Under the pieces are notes generated by a model. It was not told the DNA's origin, searched no databases, and saw only the letters and a list, made by a program, of their open reading frames with translations. A program made the translations under genes and the position numbers. Shown here one piece after another: positions 8,600-17,494 of a DNA stretch of 64,000 nucleotides. The stretch's first letter is position 1, and each line of letters starts with the position of its first letter. This stretch comes from Ruegeria sp. Alg231-54. GTDB taxonomy: Bacteria; Pseudomonadota; Alphaproteobacteria; Rhodobacterales; Rhodobacteraceae. The stretch is from NCBI RefSeq assembly GCF_900143525.1, contig NZ_FREZ01000007.1, forward strand, positions 124,001-188,000. The letters run 5' to 3'.

Positions 8600-10408
8600 A
8601 TGACAGCTGCATACGAATACGAAACACACGAATATGACGTGGTTGTTGTCGGCGCTGGCGGCGCTGGTCTTCGCGCCACACTGGGCATGGCAGAACAAGG
8701 TCTGCGCACGGCATGTGTGACGAAGGTGTTTCCGACACGCTCGCACACGGTTGCCGCGCAGGGCGGTATCGCCGCATCTCTGTCCAACATGGGCCCGGAC
8801 CACTGGCAGTGGCACATGTACGACACCGTCAAAGGCTCGGACTGGCTGGGTGACACCGACGCGATGGAATATCTCGCCCGTGAAGCGCCTAAGGCCGTGT
8901 ATGAGCTGGAACACTACGGCGTGCCGTTCAGCCGGACTGAGGAAGGCAAGATCTATCAACGCCCGTTCGGTGGTCACACCACCGAATTTGGCGAAGGCCC
9001 GGCCGTGCAGCGGACCTGCGCCGCAGCGGACCGGACCGGCCACGCGATCCTGCACACGCTGTACGGTCAGTCGCTAAAGAACAACGCCGAGTTTTATATC
9101 GAGTATTTCGCCATAGACCTGATCATGTCTGAAGACGGGCAATGTCAGGGCGTCGTCTGCTGGAAGCTGGACGACGGTACGATGCATGTCTTCAACGCCA
9201 AGATGGTCGTGCTGGCGACAGGTGGCTATGGCCGCGCCTATTTCAGCGCAACATCGGCCCATACCTGCACCGGTGATGGTGGCGGCATGGTGGCCCGCGC
9301 GGGTCTGGCCCTGCAGGATATGGAATTCGTACAGTTCCATCCGACCGGCATCTATGGCTCTGGCTGTCTGATCACCGAAGGCGCGCGTGGTGAGGGCGGT
9401 TACCTAACCAACTCCGAAGGCGAACGGTTCATGGAGCGTTATGCGCCCCAGTACAAGGACCTCGCGCCTCGCGATTACGTCTCGCGTTCGATGACAATGG
9501 AGATCCGCGAAGGCCGTGGCCATGGTGACGGTGGCGACCACATTCACCTCAACCTCAGCCACCTGCCGGCCGAGGCGCTGGCCGAACGTCTGCCAGGGAT
9601 TTCGGAATCGGCGCGCGTTTTTGCGGGCGTAGACGTCACCAAGGAACCGATCCCGGTTCTGCCGACCGTGCACTACAACATGGGCGGCATTCCGACCAAC
9701 TATTGGGGTGAGGTTCTGAACCCAACCGCTGACAACCCGACGGGCGTTGTCCCCGGATTGATGGCTGTGGGAGAAGCGGGCTGTGCCTCGGTCCATGGGG
9801 CGAACCGTTTGGGCTCGAACTCACTGATCGACCTCGTGGTGTTTGGTCGCGCTGCTGCAATCAAAGCGGGCAAGGTTGTGGATGCCGAGGCACCAAACCC
9901 GGTGCTGAATCAGGCGTCCGTCGATAAGGCGTTCGACCGCTTTGACGCGGTACGTAATGCCAGTGGTGCAATCGCGACCGCCGATCTGCGTCTTGAGATG
10001 CAGAAGACCATGCAGGAAGACGCAGCGGTCTTCCGGACAGCAAAAACCATGGCCGAGGGCGTCGACAAGATGACGGCGATCGCAGCTAAGATGGACGACC
10101 TGAAAGTCAGCGACCGTTCGCTGGTCTGGAACAGCGATCTGATGGAGACGCTGGAGTTGACCAACCTGATGCCAAGCGCGTTGGCCACGATTGTCGGCGC
10201 CGAGGCGCGTAAGGAATCCCGCGGCGCACACGCGCATGAAGATTTCACCGAGCGTGATGATGGGAACTGGCGCGTTCATACGGTGTCGCGTGTCGATGGC
10301 AACAATGTTGATCTCAGCTATCGTCCGGTCATTGTGGATCCGCTGACAACCGAAGACGAAGGCGGCATCAGCCTTAAGAAAATCGCGCCCAAAGCGCGAA
10401 CGTTCTGA
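8600..10408 (+). CDS. sdhA: Succinate dehydrogenase flavoprotein subunit
   Basis: A 602-residue protein of standard length. The FAD-binding loop [15 protein letters not shown] is near residue 15. The segment [14 protein letters not shown] includes the histidine that covalently binds FAD. The substrate segments [23 protein letters not shown] and [18 protein letters not shown] are intact. The enzyme oxidises succinate to fumarate at the cytoplasmic face of the inner membrane. Unusually, sdhB does not follow directly: two minus-strand genes occupy the next 1.9 kb. Confidence 0.98.
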   Translation: MTAAYEYETHEYDVVVVGAGGAGLRATLGMAEQGLRTACVTKVFPTRSHTVAAQGGIAASLSNMGPDHWQWHMYDTVKGSDWLGDTDAMEYLAREAPKAVYELEHYGVPFSRTEEGKIYQRPFGGHTTEFGEGPAVQRTCAAADRTGHAILHTLYGQSLKNNAEFYIEYFAIDLIMSEDGQCQGVVCWKLDDGTMHVFNAKMVVLATGGYGRAYFSATSAHTCTGDGGGMVARAGLALQDMEFVQFHPTGIYGSGCLITEGARGEGGYLTNSEGERFMERYAPQYKDLAPRDYVSRSMTMEIREGRGHGDGGDHIHLNLSHLPAEALAERLPGISESARVFAGVDVTKEPIPVLPTVHYNMGGIPTNYWGEVLNPTADNPTGVVPGLMAVGEAGCASVHGANRLGSNSLIDLVVFGRAAAIKAGKVVDAEAPNPVLNQASVDKAFDRFDAVRNASGAIATADLRLEMQKTMQEDAAVFRTAKTMAEGVDKMTAIAAKMDDLKVSDRSLVWNSDLMETLELTNLMPSALATIVGAEARKESRGAHAHEDFTERDDGNWRVHTVSRVDGNNVDLSYRPVIVDPLTTEDEGGISLKKIAPKARTF

Positions 10409-10425
10409 TTAAGCCTTTCCAAGTG

Positions 10426-10453
10426 TGCATCACCCAAGAATACGGGTGATGCA
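10426..10453. terminator. Hairpin between sdhA and the converging FkbM gene
   Basis: A perfect 10-bp inverted repeat (TGCATCACCC at 10426-10435, GGGTGATGCA at 10444-10453) with an 8-nt loop lies 17 bp past the sdhA stop and 28 bp from the end of the opposing gene. No clear T-run follows on either strand, so it may be a weak bidirectional terminator or an mRNA 3' stabiliser. Confidence 0.5.
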
Positions 10454-10481
10454 ATGCCACTATAGAACTTGTCTGTTCGCG

Positions 10482-11273
10482 TTAGACATCAAACCGACCG
10501 CTATCAAGTCGCGCGAACAATACGTCGCAATCTGCAGCGTCAGGGCGAATGGGACGGATGAAGTCTAGGATTTCGAAACCCTGCTCAGCCATGCATGCCA
10601 CAAAATCAGAAAAGCGGTAGCCGTTTTCGTAGCGTGGTTTAACCGAGGTTTCAGCGATCACAAACTCGGTCTGTTTCAATGTCTCCGTAGCGCCTCGGAC
10701 AACTTCGAGTTCATAACCTTCCGTGTCGATCTTGATGCCAAATGGTCCGGGGTAACCGGCGGCAACCGAATCCAGCGTGCGAGCAGGTACTGCGCGCTGT
10801 TCGATTGCGGCAAACAAAGAGGCGTAGTTGTCAGTATAGTCCATAACTGAAGCTCGGCTGTGCCGCGCGCGCGCCTCGGTAGAAGGAACGTTGAGTGTAA
10901 CGCTTCCTTCAATGCCGCCAGCGGCGAAACAGAAGAAATCGAAATCTATTACGTCGCGCCAACGTTCTACTTTCTCTTCGCTTTCTGCAACCGGATCAAT
11001 CAGCAAAAACTTGGAAGTCTTGAAAGCTTCATAGAGTGGCGGCGTGCCAGCATCTACGCCAACATCGATGACAGTTTTGGGAGAGAAACCATAACCGGCC
11101 AAAAGTCGATTATCCATCTCGGTGCGTTCTATCGTGTACCCGGCACGTCTGAGGCGTTTTAACATTCTTGCAGGTCTATCGGCAATTTTAGCGCCGTCAG
11201 AGTTGAGAGGGGAGATCGTCAGACCAAGTTTTTTCAGCGTTTTGATAAAATCAAATGGATTGGCGGATGCCAT
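10482..11273 (-). CDS. FkbM family methyltransferase
   Basis: A 263-residue protein. VIDVGVDAGTPPLYEAFKTSK is the S-adenosylmethionine-binding loop. GIKIDTEGYELEVVRGATETL is the hallmark FkbM segment. FkbM-type enzymes O-methylate small molecules or sugars of surface glycans. It lies 29 bp behind a glycosyltransferase gene on the same strand, so the pair may build and methylate a glycan. Both sit in reverse orientation between sdhA and sdhB. By eye the DNA is somewhat less GC-rich than the neighbouring sdh genes, which is compatible with acquisition. Confidence 0.85.
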   Translation of the reverse strand: MASANPFDFIKTLKKLGLTISPLNSDGAKIADRPARMLKRLRRAGYTIERTEMDNRLLAGYGFSPKTVIDVGVDAGTPPLYEAFKTSKFLLIDPVAESEEKVERWRDVIDFDFFCFAAGGIEGSVTLNVPSTEARARHSRASVMDYTDNYASLFAAIEQRAVPARTLDSVAAGYPGPFGIKIDTEGYELEVVRGATETLKQTEFVIAETSVKPRYENGYRFSDFVACMAEQGFEILDFIRPIRPDAADCDVLFARLDSGRFDV

Positions 11274-11302
11274 AGCAACTCCTCAACTGATCGTGTTAAC
11301 TG

Positions 11303-12364
11303 TCAATTCGAATACAATTCCAGCAAGGCATGTTTCAATTCACTCGATATCCGCTTTGGATTGCGCTCTGAGGCAAATTCGAAACATGCTGTGCGTTTTT
11401 CTTTCAGCTCTTCATCCGACATTTGCATTACAGTCCTCATCATGCGGATCAAACCCCGTGGGTGCTGGGCCGGGTAAAGAAGGTCATGGCATACCTCTGG
11501 AGTGGTTTGCTTGTGAGGGTCAATGTCCGGACCAATGATTGGCAGACCAAACGATTGTGCCAACATCGCGGTACCGGACGTGAACGTTGTTGTCGAAGGC
11601 AACAAGTAGGCATGCGCATGAGAAAAAAATACCGGCACTTCATCGTCTGGAACCCTCTCGGCCACGACTGATACATTGGGGTTGGCATCCAATTGACGTG
11701 CAAGCCTTTGCCCTGACCTGAAAACCCGCCCGACAACTGAAAGTTGAAATTCATACCCACGGCTGGCGAGTTTCTTGGCTGCTAGTTGCAAACGATCCAG
11801 TTCGCGGTTCCCACGCATGGCACCGAAAACCAGAAAGCGCGTTTGAACGCGCTGGGCAAAGGGGCGATTCAGCGTCCGGTCCGCAGGTTCGTAGACCCCA
11901 AGATAACTGGGGTGTGGAATCAGCCGCAGTTTTTCTGGGTCAGCGCTGTATTCATCAATCATATGCTGACGGGCGTGGCGTGTATGAACGTGAATCACAT
12001 CGGCAATCTGCGTCAATTCTCGACGAGTTTGACGAAAATACTCAGTTTCAATTCCTTTGGTGTGCGCGAATTGATTGTGAATGGTCCAAATAACACGTCC
12101 GCCGTTTGCCTGATACTGCCTCAAGCCCTCACGTGCTGAATCAAAAACTGGTGCCTGTTCTCCCATTTCTGGCTCGGGAAACAGGCGATCATCCCAATGG
12201 ATGTGAATGATGCCTTGATCGGGTTGAAAATCCGCCCGCGCAAAATTTGTAAGCGGAGCGCCACGAGAGGGGGTTAGGCTGAATTCCGGCATACAGGCTG
12301 AGTACATCATGCTCTGATAAGGGTTTTTGTTGCCGTAGGGTATGTTAACGACGTTTATCGACAT
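11303..12364 (-). CDS. Glycosyltransferase, GT-B fold (GT4-like)
   Basis: A 353-residue protein from the ATG at 12364, 7 bases behind AGGAC. The N-terminal half contains GIIHIHWDD and [12 protein letters not shown], typical acceptor-domain segments of GT4-like enzymes. The C-terminal half has [21 protein letters not shown], the sugar-nucleotide-binding region, followed by [28 protein letters not shown], where an EX7E-type element is replaced by a TFTSGT turn. Probably cytoplasmic, transferring a sugar to a glycan or glycolipid; donor and acceptor are unknown. Its start region faces the sdhB promoter region. Confidence 0.75.
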   Translation of the reverse strand: MSINVVNIPYGNKNPYQSMMYSACMPEFSLTPSRGAPLTNFARADFQPDQGIIHIHWDDRLFPEPEMGEQAPVFDSAREGLRQYQANGGRVIWTIHNQFAHTKGIETEYFRQTRRELTQIADVIHVHTRHARQHMIDEYSADPEKLRLIPHPSYLGVYEPADRTLNRPFAQRVQTRFLVFGAMRGNRELDRLQLAAKKLASRGYEFQLSVVGRVFRSGQRLARQLDANPNVSVVAERVPDDEVPVFFSHAHAYLLPSTTTFTSGTAMLAQSFGLPIIGPDIDPHKQTTPEVCHDLLYPAQHPRGLIRMMRTVMQMSDEELKEKRTACFEFASERNPKRISSELKHALLELYSN

Positions 12365-12472
12365 TCGCTGTCCTGAACTCAACTCGTTTCTTCAGCGGCA
12401 CAATCCTTGTGCGCCGCAGGAATTTTGTGGTGAACTTGCCCAATTTTCTTGGGTGTTTTCAAGGTTAAAAGG

Positions 12473-12501
12473 TTGGCTTTCCGGCCTGCCGAGTATATCT
12501 A
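12473..12501 (+). promoter_or_regulatory. Candidate promoter of sdhB
   Basis: TTGGCT (12473-12478) and TATCTA (12496-12501) are 17 bp apart and end 26 bp before the sdhB ATG. Because sdhB is cut off from sdhCDA by two opposite-strand genes it needs a promoter of its own. These boxes are the best match in the 163-bp gap between the glycosyltransferase and sdhB starts. No TGTGATCAC pair is present here. Confidence 0.35.
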
Positions 12502-12527
12502 TACGCAGGATTTTAGCGAGGTCGGAA

Positions 12528-13307
12528 ATGGTACAACTCACCCTGCCAAAGAACTCTCGGATTACTACAGGTAAAACTTGGCCAAAGCCTGAAGGCGCGG
12601 CCAATGTTCGTAAGTTTCAGATCTATCGCTGGAATCCGGATGACGGTCAAAATCCACGTGTAGACACCTATTTTGTCGATATGGACAGCTGCGGCCCGAT
12701 GGTTCTGGACGCGCTGATCAAGATCAAGAATGAAGTCGACCCGACGCTGACCTTCCGCCGGTCCTGCCGCGAAGGTATCTGCGGTTCCTGCGCGATGAAT
12801 ATCGACGGGATCAACACGCTGGCCTGTATCTACGGCATGGATGAAATCAAGGGTGACGTTAAGATTTATCCGCTGCCGCATATGCCGGTCGTCAAGGACC
12901 TGATCCCTGACCTGACGCATTTCTACGCGCAGCATGCAAGCATCATGCCGTGGCTGGAAACCAAGACCAACCGTCCTGCGAAAGAGTGGAAGCAATCCAT
13001 CGAAGATCGCAAGAAACTGGATGGGTTGTATGAATGCGTGATGTGCGCCAGCTGCTCGACCTCGTGCCCCAGCTATTGGTGGAACGGGGATCGCTACCTT
13101 GGCCCCGCTGCGCTTTTGCATGCGTATCGCTGGATCATCGACAGCCGTGACGAAGCCACCGGTGAACGTTTGGATGAGTTGGAAGACCCGTTCAAGCTGT
13201 ATCGCTGCCACACGATCATGAATTGCGCCAAGACCTGCCCGAAGGGTCTGAACCCGGCCAAGGCGATTGCCGAAATCAAAAAGATGATGGTCGACCGCGC
13301 AGTTTGA
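12528..13307 (+). CDS. sdhB: Succinate dehydrogenase iron-sulfur subunit
   Basis: A 259-residue protein from the ATG at 12528 ([11 protein letters not shown]). The [2Fe-2S] motif is CREGICGSC with a distal cysteine in INTLAC. The [4Fe-4S] and [3Fe-4S] motifs are [16 protein letters not shown] and [17 protein letters not shown]. SdhB relays electrons from the SdhA flavin to ubiquinone. All ligand cysteines are present. It is separated from sdhA by 2.1 kb holding two minus-strand genes, an uncommon break of the sdhCDAB order. A strong terminator follows. Confidence 0.98.
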   Translation: MVQLTLPKNSRITTGKTWPKPEGAANVRKFQIYRWNPDDGQNPRVDTYFVDMDSCGPMVLDALIKIKNEVDPTLTFRRSCREGICGSCAMNIDGINTLACIYGMDEIKGDVKIYPLPHMPVVKDLIPDLTHFYAQHASIMPWLETKTNRPAKEWKQSIEDRKKLDGLYECVMCASCSTSCPSYWWNGDRYLGPAALLHAYRWIIDSRDEATGERLDELEDPFKLYRCHTIMNCAKTCPKGLNPAKAIAEIKKMMVDRAV

Positions 13308-13330
13308 ACGCAGCCGAAAGAAATTATGAA

Positions 13331-13360
13331 ACCCGGGATGGTAACTTCCCGGGTATTTTT
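13331..13360 (+). terminator. Rho-independent terminator of sdhB
   Basis: An 8-bp stem (ACCCGGGA at 13331-13338 with TCCCGGGT at 13347-13354) with an 8-nt loop is followed by ATTTTT. It lies 24 bp past the sdhB stop. Confidence 0.88.
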
Positions 13361-13396
13361 CGTGTTCTGCGTGTATTGAGGATTCAGAGAACATCA

Positions 13397-13645
13397 ATGA
13401 CTCAAACACTTACTAAGGTTTTGTCCGTCGCCGCGATCACGGCTCTTTCGGCCTGTGGCGGATCGAGCAGCAATCGGGCGGATATTGTAATCAAGCAAGT
13501 GGAATGCGCCGGGCAGGCGGGGATTAGTGGTTCGTTTACGACGCAATACGAACTGCAGGGTGGCTAGCAGGCTGAAGTATTTGTTCCAGGTGATGGCGTA
13601 AGCGAGGCTCAGGCCGCCAAAGCGAATGCCTGCATGGCGGCGTAA
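13397..13645 (+). pseudogene. Small lipoprotein gene with in-frame amber codon
   Basis: From the ATG at 13397 the frame encodes a lipoprotein signal (MTQTLTKVLSVAAITALSAC, lipobox LSAC) and a short mature part ending YELQGG at a TAG (13565-13567). Without any frame change the reading continues after the TAG as QAEVFVPGDGVSEAQAAKAN to a TAA at 13643-13645. The full frame would encode 82 residues including the amber position. The simplest explanation is a CAG-to-TAG nonsense change, giving a 56-residue truncated product. The downstream part looks like genuine protein, and a hairpin follows it rather than the TAG. No function is recognised. Confidence 0.65.
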
Positions 13646-13660
13646 CCGGCAGCAAGCCCA

Positions 13661-13686
13661 GGGCTGGCAGATGCAAATGCCAGCCT
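13661..13686 (+). terminator. Hairpin after the interrupted lipoprotein gene
   Basis: GGCTGGCA (13662-13669) pairs with TGCCAGCC (13678-13685) across an 8-nt loop. The T-tract is weak (TTAGTT). It lies 15 bp after the distal TAA of the interrupted gene, which supports that TAA as the original gene end. Confidence 0.55.
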
Positions 13687-13797
13687 TAGTTGCGTTCTGG
13701 GCATACCGAAACTGCAAAAAGATGCGGTGAATCTGTCGGCGCGTCTGTCTATTTTTCAATCAGGGAGGAGTTACTGAGTTAGAATAGGATCTCTCCG

Positions 13798-13932
13798 ATG
13801 GAAGAAAAACAGAAAACAAAATCAGAGGCTCTAAAAACGCTGGAACAAGCGTTGTCATATTACACTCAAGAACCTGTGAAACCCGTAAATGACCGCATCC
13901 CAGATTTGTTCGAATACGCTAACGCCGCCTGA
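13798..13932 (+). CDS. 44-residue hypothetical protein
   Basis: An ATG at 13798, 8 bases behind AGGA, opens a 44-residue frame reading MEEKQKTKSEALKTLEQALS, then YYTQEPVKPVNDRIPDLFEY and ANAA. It is charged, soluble and predicted helical at its N-terminus, without cysteines or a signal. A strong hairpin follows 31 bp after the stop. Codon usage looks ordinary and the composition looks like a real small protein. I do not recognise a family. Confidence 0.5.
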   Translation: MEEKQKTKSEALKTLEQALSYYTQEPVKPVNDRIPDLFEYANAA

Positions 13933-13963
13933 ACTGACAACTGTGGGCTTGCCACCAGTGGGA

Positions 13964-13994
13964 AAAATGGGCCATGCATTGGCATGCCCATTTT
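13964..13994 (+). terminator. Strong hairpin with flanking A and T tracts
   Basis: The left arm AAAATGGGCCATGC (13964-13977) pairs with GCATGCCCATTTT (13982-13994), with one bulged C and a 4-nt loop. The A/T-flanked arms make it a good intrinsic terminator for the 44-residue frame, on either strand. The right arm also contains the start codon of the next small gene (13984), so it could act as a translational cap instead. Confidence 0.65.
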
Positions 13995-14172
13995 GCTTCT
14001 TATTCTGGCAGGCGGAGTAATTGCCTATTTCCTGTGGCGCTGGCGCACCTCATCCTTGAGCCGGGACTGCCGCTGGCGGCAGCACCGCGAAGAAGGTGTT
14101 TGGGTGTGTGCATTCTGTGGCGCGCAGCAGCAGGGAGGCGACGCGCCAACTCAATGCCTGAAGGGTCAATAG
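13984..14172 (+). CDS. Small membrane-anchored zinc-ribbon-like protein
   Basis: A 62-residue frame: one N-terminal transmembrane helix (MPILLLILAGGVIAYFLWRW), a basic linker, then VWVCAFCGAQQQGG and a final cysteine (QCLKG). CxxC plus a distal cysteine suggests a reduced zinc-ribbon or redox motif facing the cytoplasm. The ATG sits inside a strong hairpin and lacks an obvious Shine-Dalgarno sequence, so expression is uncertain. It converges with deoD 40 bp further on. Function unknown. Confidence 0.55.
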   Translation: MPILLLILAGGVIAYFLWRWRTSSLSRDCRWRQHREEGVWVCAFCGAQQQGGDAPTQCLKGQ

Positions 14173-14212
14173 CGGCATAAGCAGGACGGCTTCCGACCCT
14201 GCATGTTTGCAT

Positions 14213-14923
14213 TTACGCCGCCGGAAATGCCGCCTGTAGTGCGATTTCAACCATATCGCCAAAACTGCTTTCGCGATCATCTGAGGGCAAAGCTTCGCCG
14301 GTCAGCAAGTGGTCGGAAACGGTTAGAACAGCCAATGCCCGGCATTTGTGGCGCGCGGCCAGAATGTACAACTCAGCAGCTTCCATCTCGACCCCGAGAA
14401 TACCGTGCCGCACCATCTGTTCGTTTAGATCTGGGCGTTCGTCATAGAAAACGTCCGACGAGTAGATGCCACCAACATGGGTTGGCGTGCCTTTGGCCGC
14501 TGCCGCCTGAGCCGCCGCCTGAAGCAGCCCCCAATCGGCGCAGGGTGCGAAATTCAGCTCTTTCATGATGCCGCGTGACGGGGTGCTAAGGGTGGTCGAT
14601 GTCATCGCAAGGATCACATCGCGGACGTTCACGCTGTCCTGCATTCCCCCGCAAGAGCCGATGCGGATCAGCGTTTTAGTCCCATAGTCCCGGATTAGTT
14701 CATTGACGTAAATCGACAAGGACGGCATTCCCATACCGCTGCCCTGAATGGTGACAGGATTGCCTTTCCAGTTTCCGGTAAAGCCCAGCATGCCGCGAAC
14801 GTCATTGACTTGTTTCACATCGTCCAAAAACGTTTCGGACGCCCATTTTGCGCGATAAGGATCGCCGGGCAAAAGAACCGTTTCTGCGATGTCGCCTTTT
14901 TCGGCTCCAATATGAATGGTCAT
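14213..14923 (-). CDS. deoD: Purine-nucleoside phosphorylase, DeoD type
   Basis: A 236-residue protein with the hexameric PNP signature. [13 protein letters not shown] gives the phosphate-binding segment, and the [15 protein letters not shown] region forms the PNP/UDP family motif. [13 protein letters not shown] holds the ribose-binding Met-Glu, and [11 protein letters not shown] contains the catalytic aspartate. It phosphorolyses purine nucleosides to base and ribose-1-phosphate in the cytoplasm. It may connect with the nucleoside ABC transporter at 26-31 kb. The H-NS-like gene starts upstream on the same strand; its stop lies 25 bp before the deoD start. Confidence 0.95.
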   Translation of the reverse strand: MTIHIGAEKGDIAETVLLPGDPYRAKWASETFLDDVKQVNDVRGMLGFTGNWKGNPVTIQGSGMGMPSLSIYVNELIRDYGTKTLIRIGSCGGMQDSVNVRDVILAMTSTTLSTPSRGIMKELNFAPCADWGLLQAAAQAAAAKGTPTHVGGIYSSDVFYDERPDLNEQMVRHGILGVEMEAAELYILAARHKCRALAVLTVSDHLLTGEALPSDDRESSFGDMVEIALQAAFPAA

Positions 14924-14947
14924 TTTGGGATCAGTTCCAATCAGATA

Positions 14948-15262
14948 TTAGATTTCCAGATCCGAGATATCTGCCCCGGATTTCAATGCGTCATGAAGCC
15001 ATTGCGGTTTTCGGCCGCGACCGGACCATGTTTGCTTTGGATCTGCAGGGTTTTTATATTTTGCTTTCGCTACTTTTCCGGAGGCGGGATGATCTTTTGC
15101 CAATTCTGACAACGAGAACCCGAATTCTGCAGCGGCTTTTTCCGCGGCTTTTAGCGCCTCTTTTCGTTCACGCTTTTCCGCATCTATTAGTGCTCTTTCT
15201 ACCTGATCGCGAAGTTCAAGCAGTTGTTTTCGAGACATATTTTCAAGATTTTTTTCCGCCAC
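14948..15262 (-). CDS. H-NS/HvrA family nucleoid-associated protein
   Basis: A 104-residue protein with a GTG start at 15262 (an internal ATG at 15238 is an alternative). The N-terminal part is a charged coiled-coil oligomerisation region (SRKQLLELRDQVERALIDAE). The C-terminal part YKNPADPKQTWSGRGRKPQW is the H-NS-type DNA-binding loop. Such proteins bind curved AT-rich DNA and silence or modulate genes; HvrA regulates photosynthesis genes in Rhodobacter. Here it lies between ecm and deoD, separated from ecm by a hairpin. Confidence 0.88.
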   Translation of the reverse strand: MAEKNLENMSRKQLLELRDQVERALIDAEKRERKEALKAAEKAAAEFGFSLSELAKDHPASGKVAKAKYKNPADPKQTWSGRGRKPQWLHDALKSGADISDLEI

Positions 15263-15330
15263 GAGCTCTCTCTCAGGAATTAGTTATTACTAGTGTTTCC
15301 AATGTCACACCGTAATTCCAAATGAAAGTA

Positions 15331-15360
15331 TTTTCTATCCCATTTTTCAGGGATAGAAAA
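15331..15360 (-). terminator. Terminator-like hairpin downstream of ecm
   Basis: A perfect 10-bp inverted repeat (TTTTCTATCC with GGATAGAAAA) with a 10-nt loop lies 22 bp past the ecm stop on the minus strand. The T-rich outer arm provides the U-tract. It separates ecm from the H-NS-like gene. Confidence 0.75.
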
Positions 15361-15382
15361 AGGCCCACGAAATTGAGCGGTA

Positions 15383-17350
15383 TTACTCGGCCGCGAGGGT
15401 TTGCGGATCTACCAGGGTGACGATATCGCCCATGATTGCATTCAGCTCAAAATTTTTGGGTGTATAGATCTTTGCGACACCCATCGCAGTGAGCTTTGCG
15501 GCATCGTCATCGGGGATGATGCCGCCAACAATCACCGGAATATGGTCCAGCCCGGCCTCACGCAGCCGGTTCATGACGTCCTGCACAAGCGGAATGTGGC
15601 TGCCGGACAGAATAGACAGGCCGATCACATGCGCGTCGTCATCCGCAGCCGCGGTTACGATTTCCTCTGGCGTCAGGCGGATACCTTCGTAACTGATTTC
15701 CATACCGCAATCACGTGCGCGGAATGCGATCTGTTCCGCACCGTTCGAATGACCGTCCAGGCCCGGTTTTCCGACCAGGAATTTCAGGCGACGGCCAAGC
15801 TTGTCGCTGACCGCATCCACTGCGGCCCGTAGATCTTCCAAGCCCTCTGTCTTGTTCGAGACCGAGCCCGAAACGCCCGTGGGCCCACGATAGGTACCGT
15901 AGACTTTGCGCATTTCTTCGGCCCACTCACCGGTGGTTACACCAGCCTTGGCAGCTGCGATTGAGGGCTCCATGACGTTGGTGCCGGTTTGCGCCGCTTC
16001 GCGTAGCGCGGCCAGAGCCGCCGCGACAGCTGTGTCATCGCGATCTTGCCGCCATTCATTTAGGCGCGCGATTTGTTCTTGTTCGACAGCAGGGTCAACG
16101 ACCATGATGCCGCCATCTTCGGTCTGCAGGGGCGAGGGTTCGCCTTCGATCCACTTGTTCACACCGACAACGACAGTTTCGTTCCGTTCAATGCGGTTCA
16201 GGCGTTCAGCGTTTGAATCAACAAGCCGTGACTTCATGTATTCGATTGACGCTACTGCTCCGCCCATTGAATCCAGATTGGCCAGTTCAGCGCGTGCGCC
16301 CTCTTTCAATTCTTCAACCTTCGCGTCCACGGCGGGGTTGCCATCGAACAGGTCACCATATTCCAGAAGGTCGGTCTCATAGGCCAGAATCTGTTGCATC
16401 CGCATGGACCACTGCTGATCCCACGGGCGGGGCAGGCCCAGTGCCTCGTTCCAAGCAGGCAGCTGAACTGCGCGGGCGCGGGCTTTTTTTGAAAGAGTCA
16501 CGGCCAGCATCTCGATCAGGATGCGGTAGACGTTGTTTTCGGGCTGCTGTTCGGTCAGGCCGAGCGAGTTGACCTGAACGCCATACCGGAATCGGCGGAA
16601 TTTCGGGTTCTCTACGCCGTAGCGGTCGCGCAGGATTTCGTCCCAAAGATCGACGAAAGCGCGCATTTTGCACATTTCGGTGACAAAGCGGATACCTGCG
16701 TTCACAAAAAACGAAATCCGCCCACAAAGCGCTGGGAAATCCTCGGCGGGGACACGAGGGCGCAGTTCGTCCAGAACGGCGATGGCGGTGGCCAGCGCAT
16801 AAGACAGCTCTTGCTCCGGTGTCGCGCCAGCTTCTTGCAGGTGATAGGAACACACGTTCATCGGGTTCCATTTCGGCACGTTGGTATAACAGTACTCGGC
16901 CACGTCTGCGATCATCTTGAGCGAGGGTTTGGGCGGGCAGACATAGGTGCCGCGGCTCAGGTATTCCTTGATCAGATCGTTCTGAACTGTGCCCTGCAGT
17001 TTAGAGATATCTGCGCCTTGTTCCTCGGCCACAGCGATGTAAAGCGCAAGCAGCCAAGGCGCTGTCGCATTGATCGTCATCGAGGTGTTCATCTGTTCCA
17101 ACGGAATCTGGTCGAACAGAACCCGCATATCGCCCAGGTGGCCGACGGGTACGCCAACCTTGCCCACTTCGCCGCGCGCAAGTGTATGATCGCTGTCATA
17201 GCCGGTCTGCGTGGGCAGATCAAAGGCCACTGAAAGCCCCGTCTGGCCTTTTGCCAGGTTCCCGCGATACAACGCATTCGACGCTTTGGCGGTGGAATGA
17301 CCGGCATAGGTTCGGATGAGCCAGGGGCGATCTTTCTGCGTCTGCGTCAT
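15383..17350 (-). CDS. ecm: Ethylmalonyl-CoA mutase, coenzyme B12-dependent
   Basis: A 655-residue single-chain mutase of the methylmalonyl-CoA mutase superfamily. The barrel domain starts with YAGHSTAKASNALYRGNLAKG and FDLPTQTGYDSDH. The C-terminal cobalamin domain, roughly the last 130 residues, carries the lower-ligand motif DGHSNG (DxHxxG) and the LSGSH segment. Ecm converts (2R)-ethylmalonyl-CoA to (2S)-methylsuccinyl-CoA, unique to the ethylmalonyl-CoA pathway. Length and proximity to ccr distinguish it from true methylmalonyl-CoA mutase. It diverges from the PlsB-like gene. The B12 gene pair cobU-cobC is elsewhere in this window. Confidence 0.95.
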   Translation of the reverse strand: MTQTQKDRPWLIRTYAGHSTAKASNALYRGNLAKGQTGLSVAFDLPTQTGYDSDHTLARGEVGKVGVPVGHLGDMRVLFDQIPLEQMNTSMTINATAPWLLALYIAVAEEQGADISKLQGTVQNDLIKEYLSRGTYVCPPKPSLKMIADVAEYCYTNVPKWNPMNVCSYHLQEAGATPEQELSYALATAIAVLDELRPRVPAEDFPALCGRISFFVNAGIRFVTEMCKMRAFVDLWDEILRDRYGVENPKFRRFRYGVQVNSLGLTEQQPENNVYRILIEMLAVTLSKKARARAVQLPAWNEALGLPRPWDQQWSMRMQQILAYETDLLEYGDLFDGNPAVDAKVEELKEGARAELANLDSMGGAVASIEYMKSRLVDSNAERLNRIERNETVVVGVNKWIEGEPSPLQTEDGGIMVVDPAVEQEQIARLNEWRQDRDDTAVAAALAALREAAQTGTNVMEPSIAAAKAGVTTGEWAEEMRKVYGTYRGPTGVSGSVSNKTEGLEDLRAAVDAVSDKLGRRLKFLVGKPGLDGHSNGAEQIAFRARDCGMEISYEGIRLTPEEIVTAAADDDAHVIGLSILSGSHIPLVQDVMNRLREAGLDHIPVIVGGIIPDDDAAKLTAMGVAKIYTPKNFELNAIMGDIVTLVDPQTLAAE

Positions 17351-17494
17351 AGCTGGACCTCGTGTTTCGGCTGGGCAAGAAAATTACGTTCTTGGCTTCT
17401 AAAGCGCAATTTTTGGGATATGTCAATTCGCTGCGTCGCGGCATATCAGGTTCTTCAGATTGTAGGTCGCCGCGTTTGGTGGCAGGGTGCGCGC

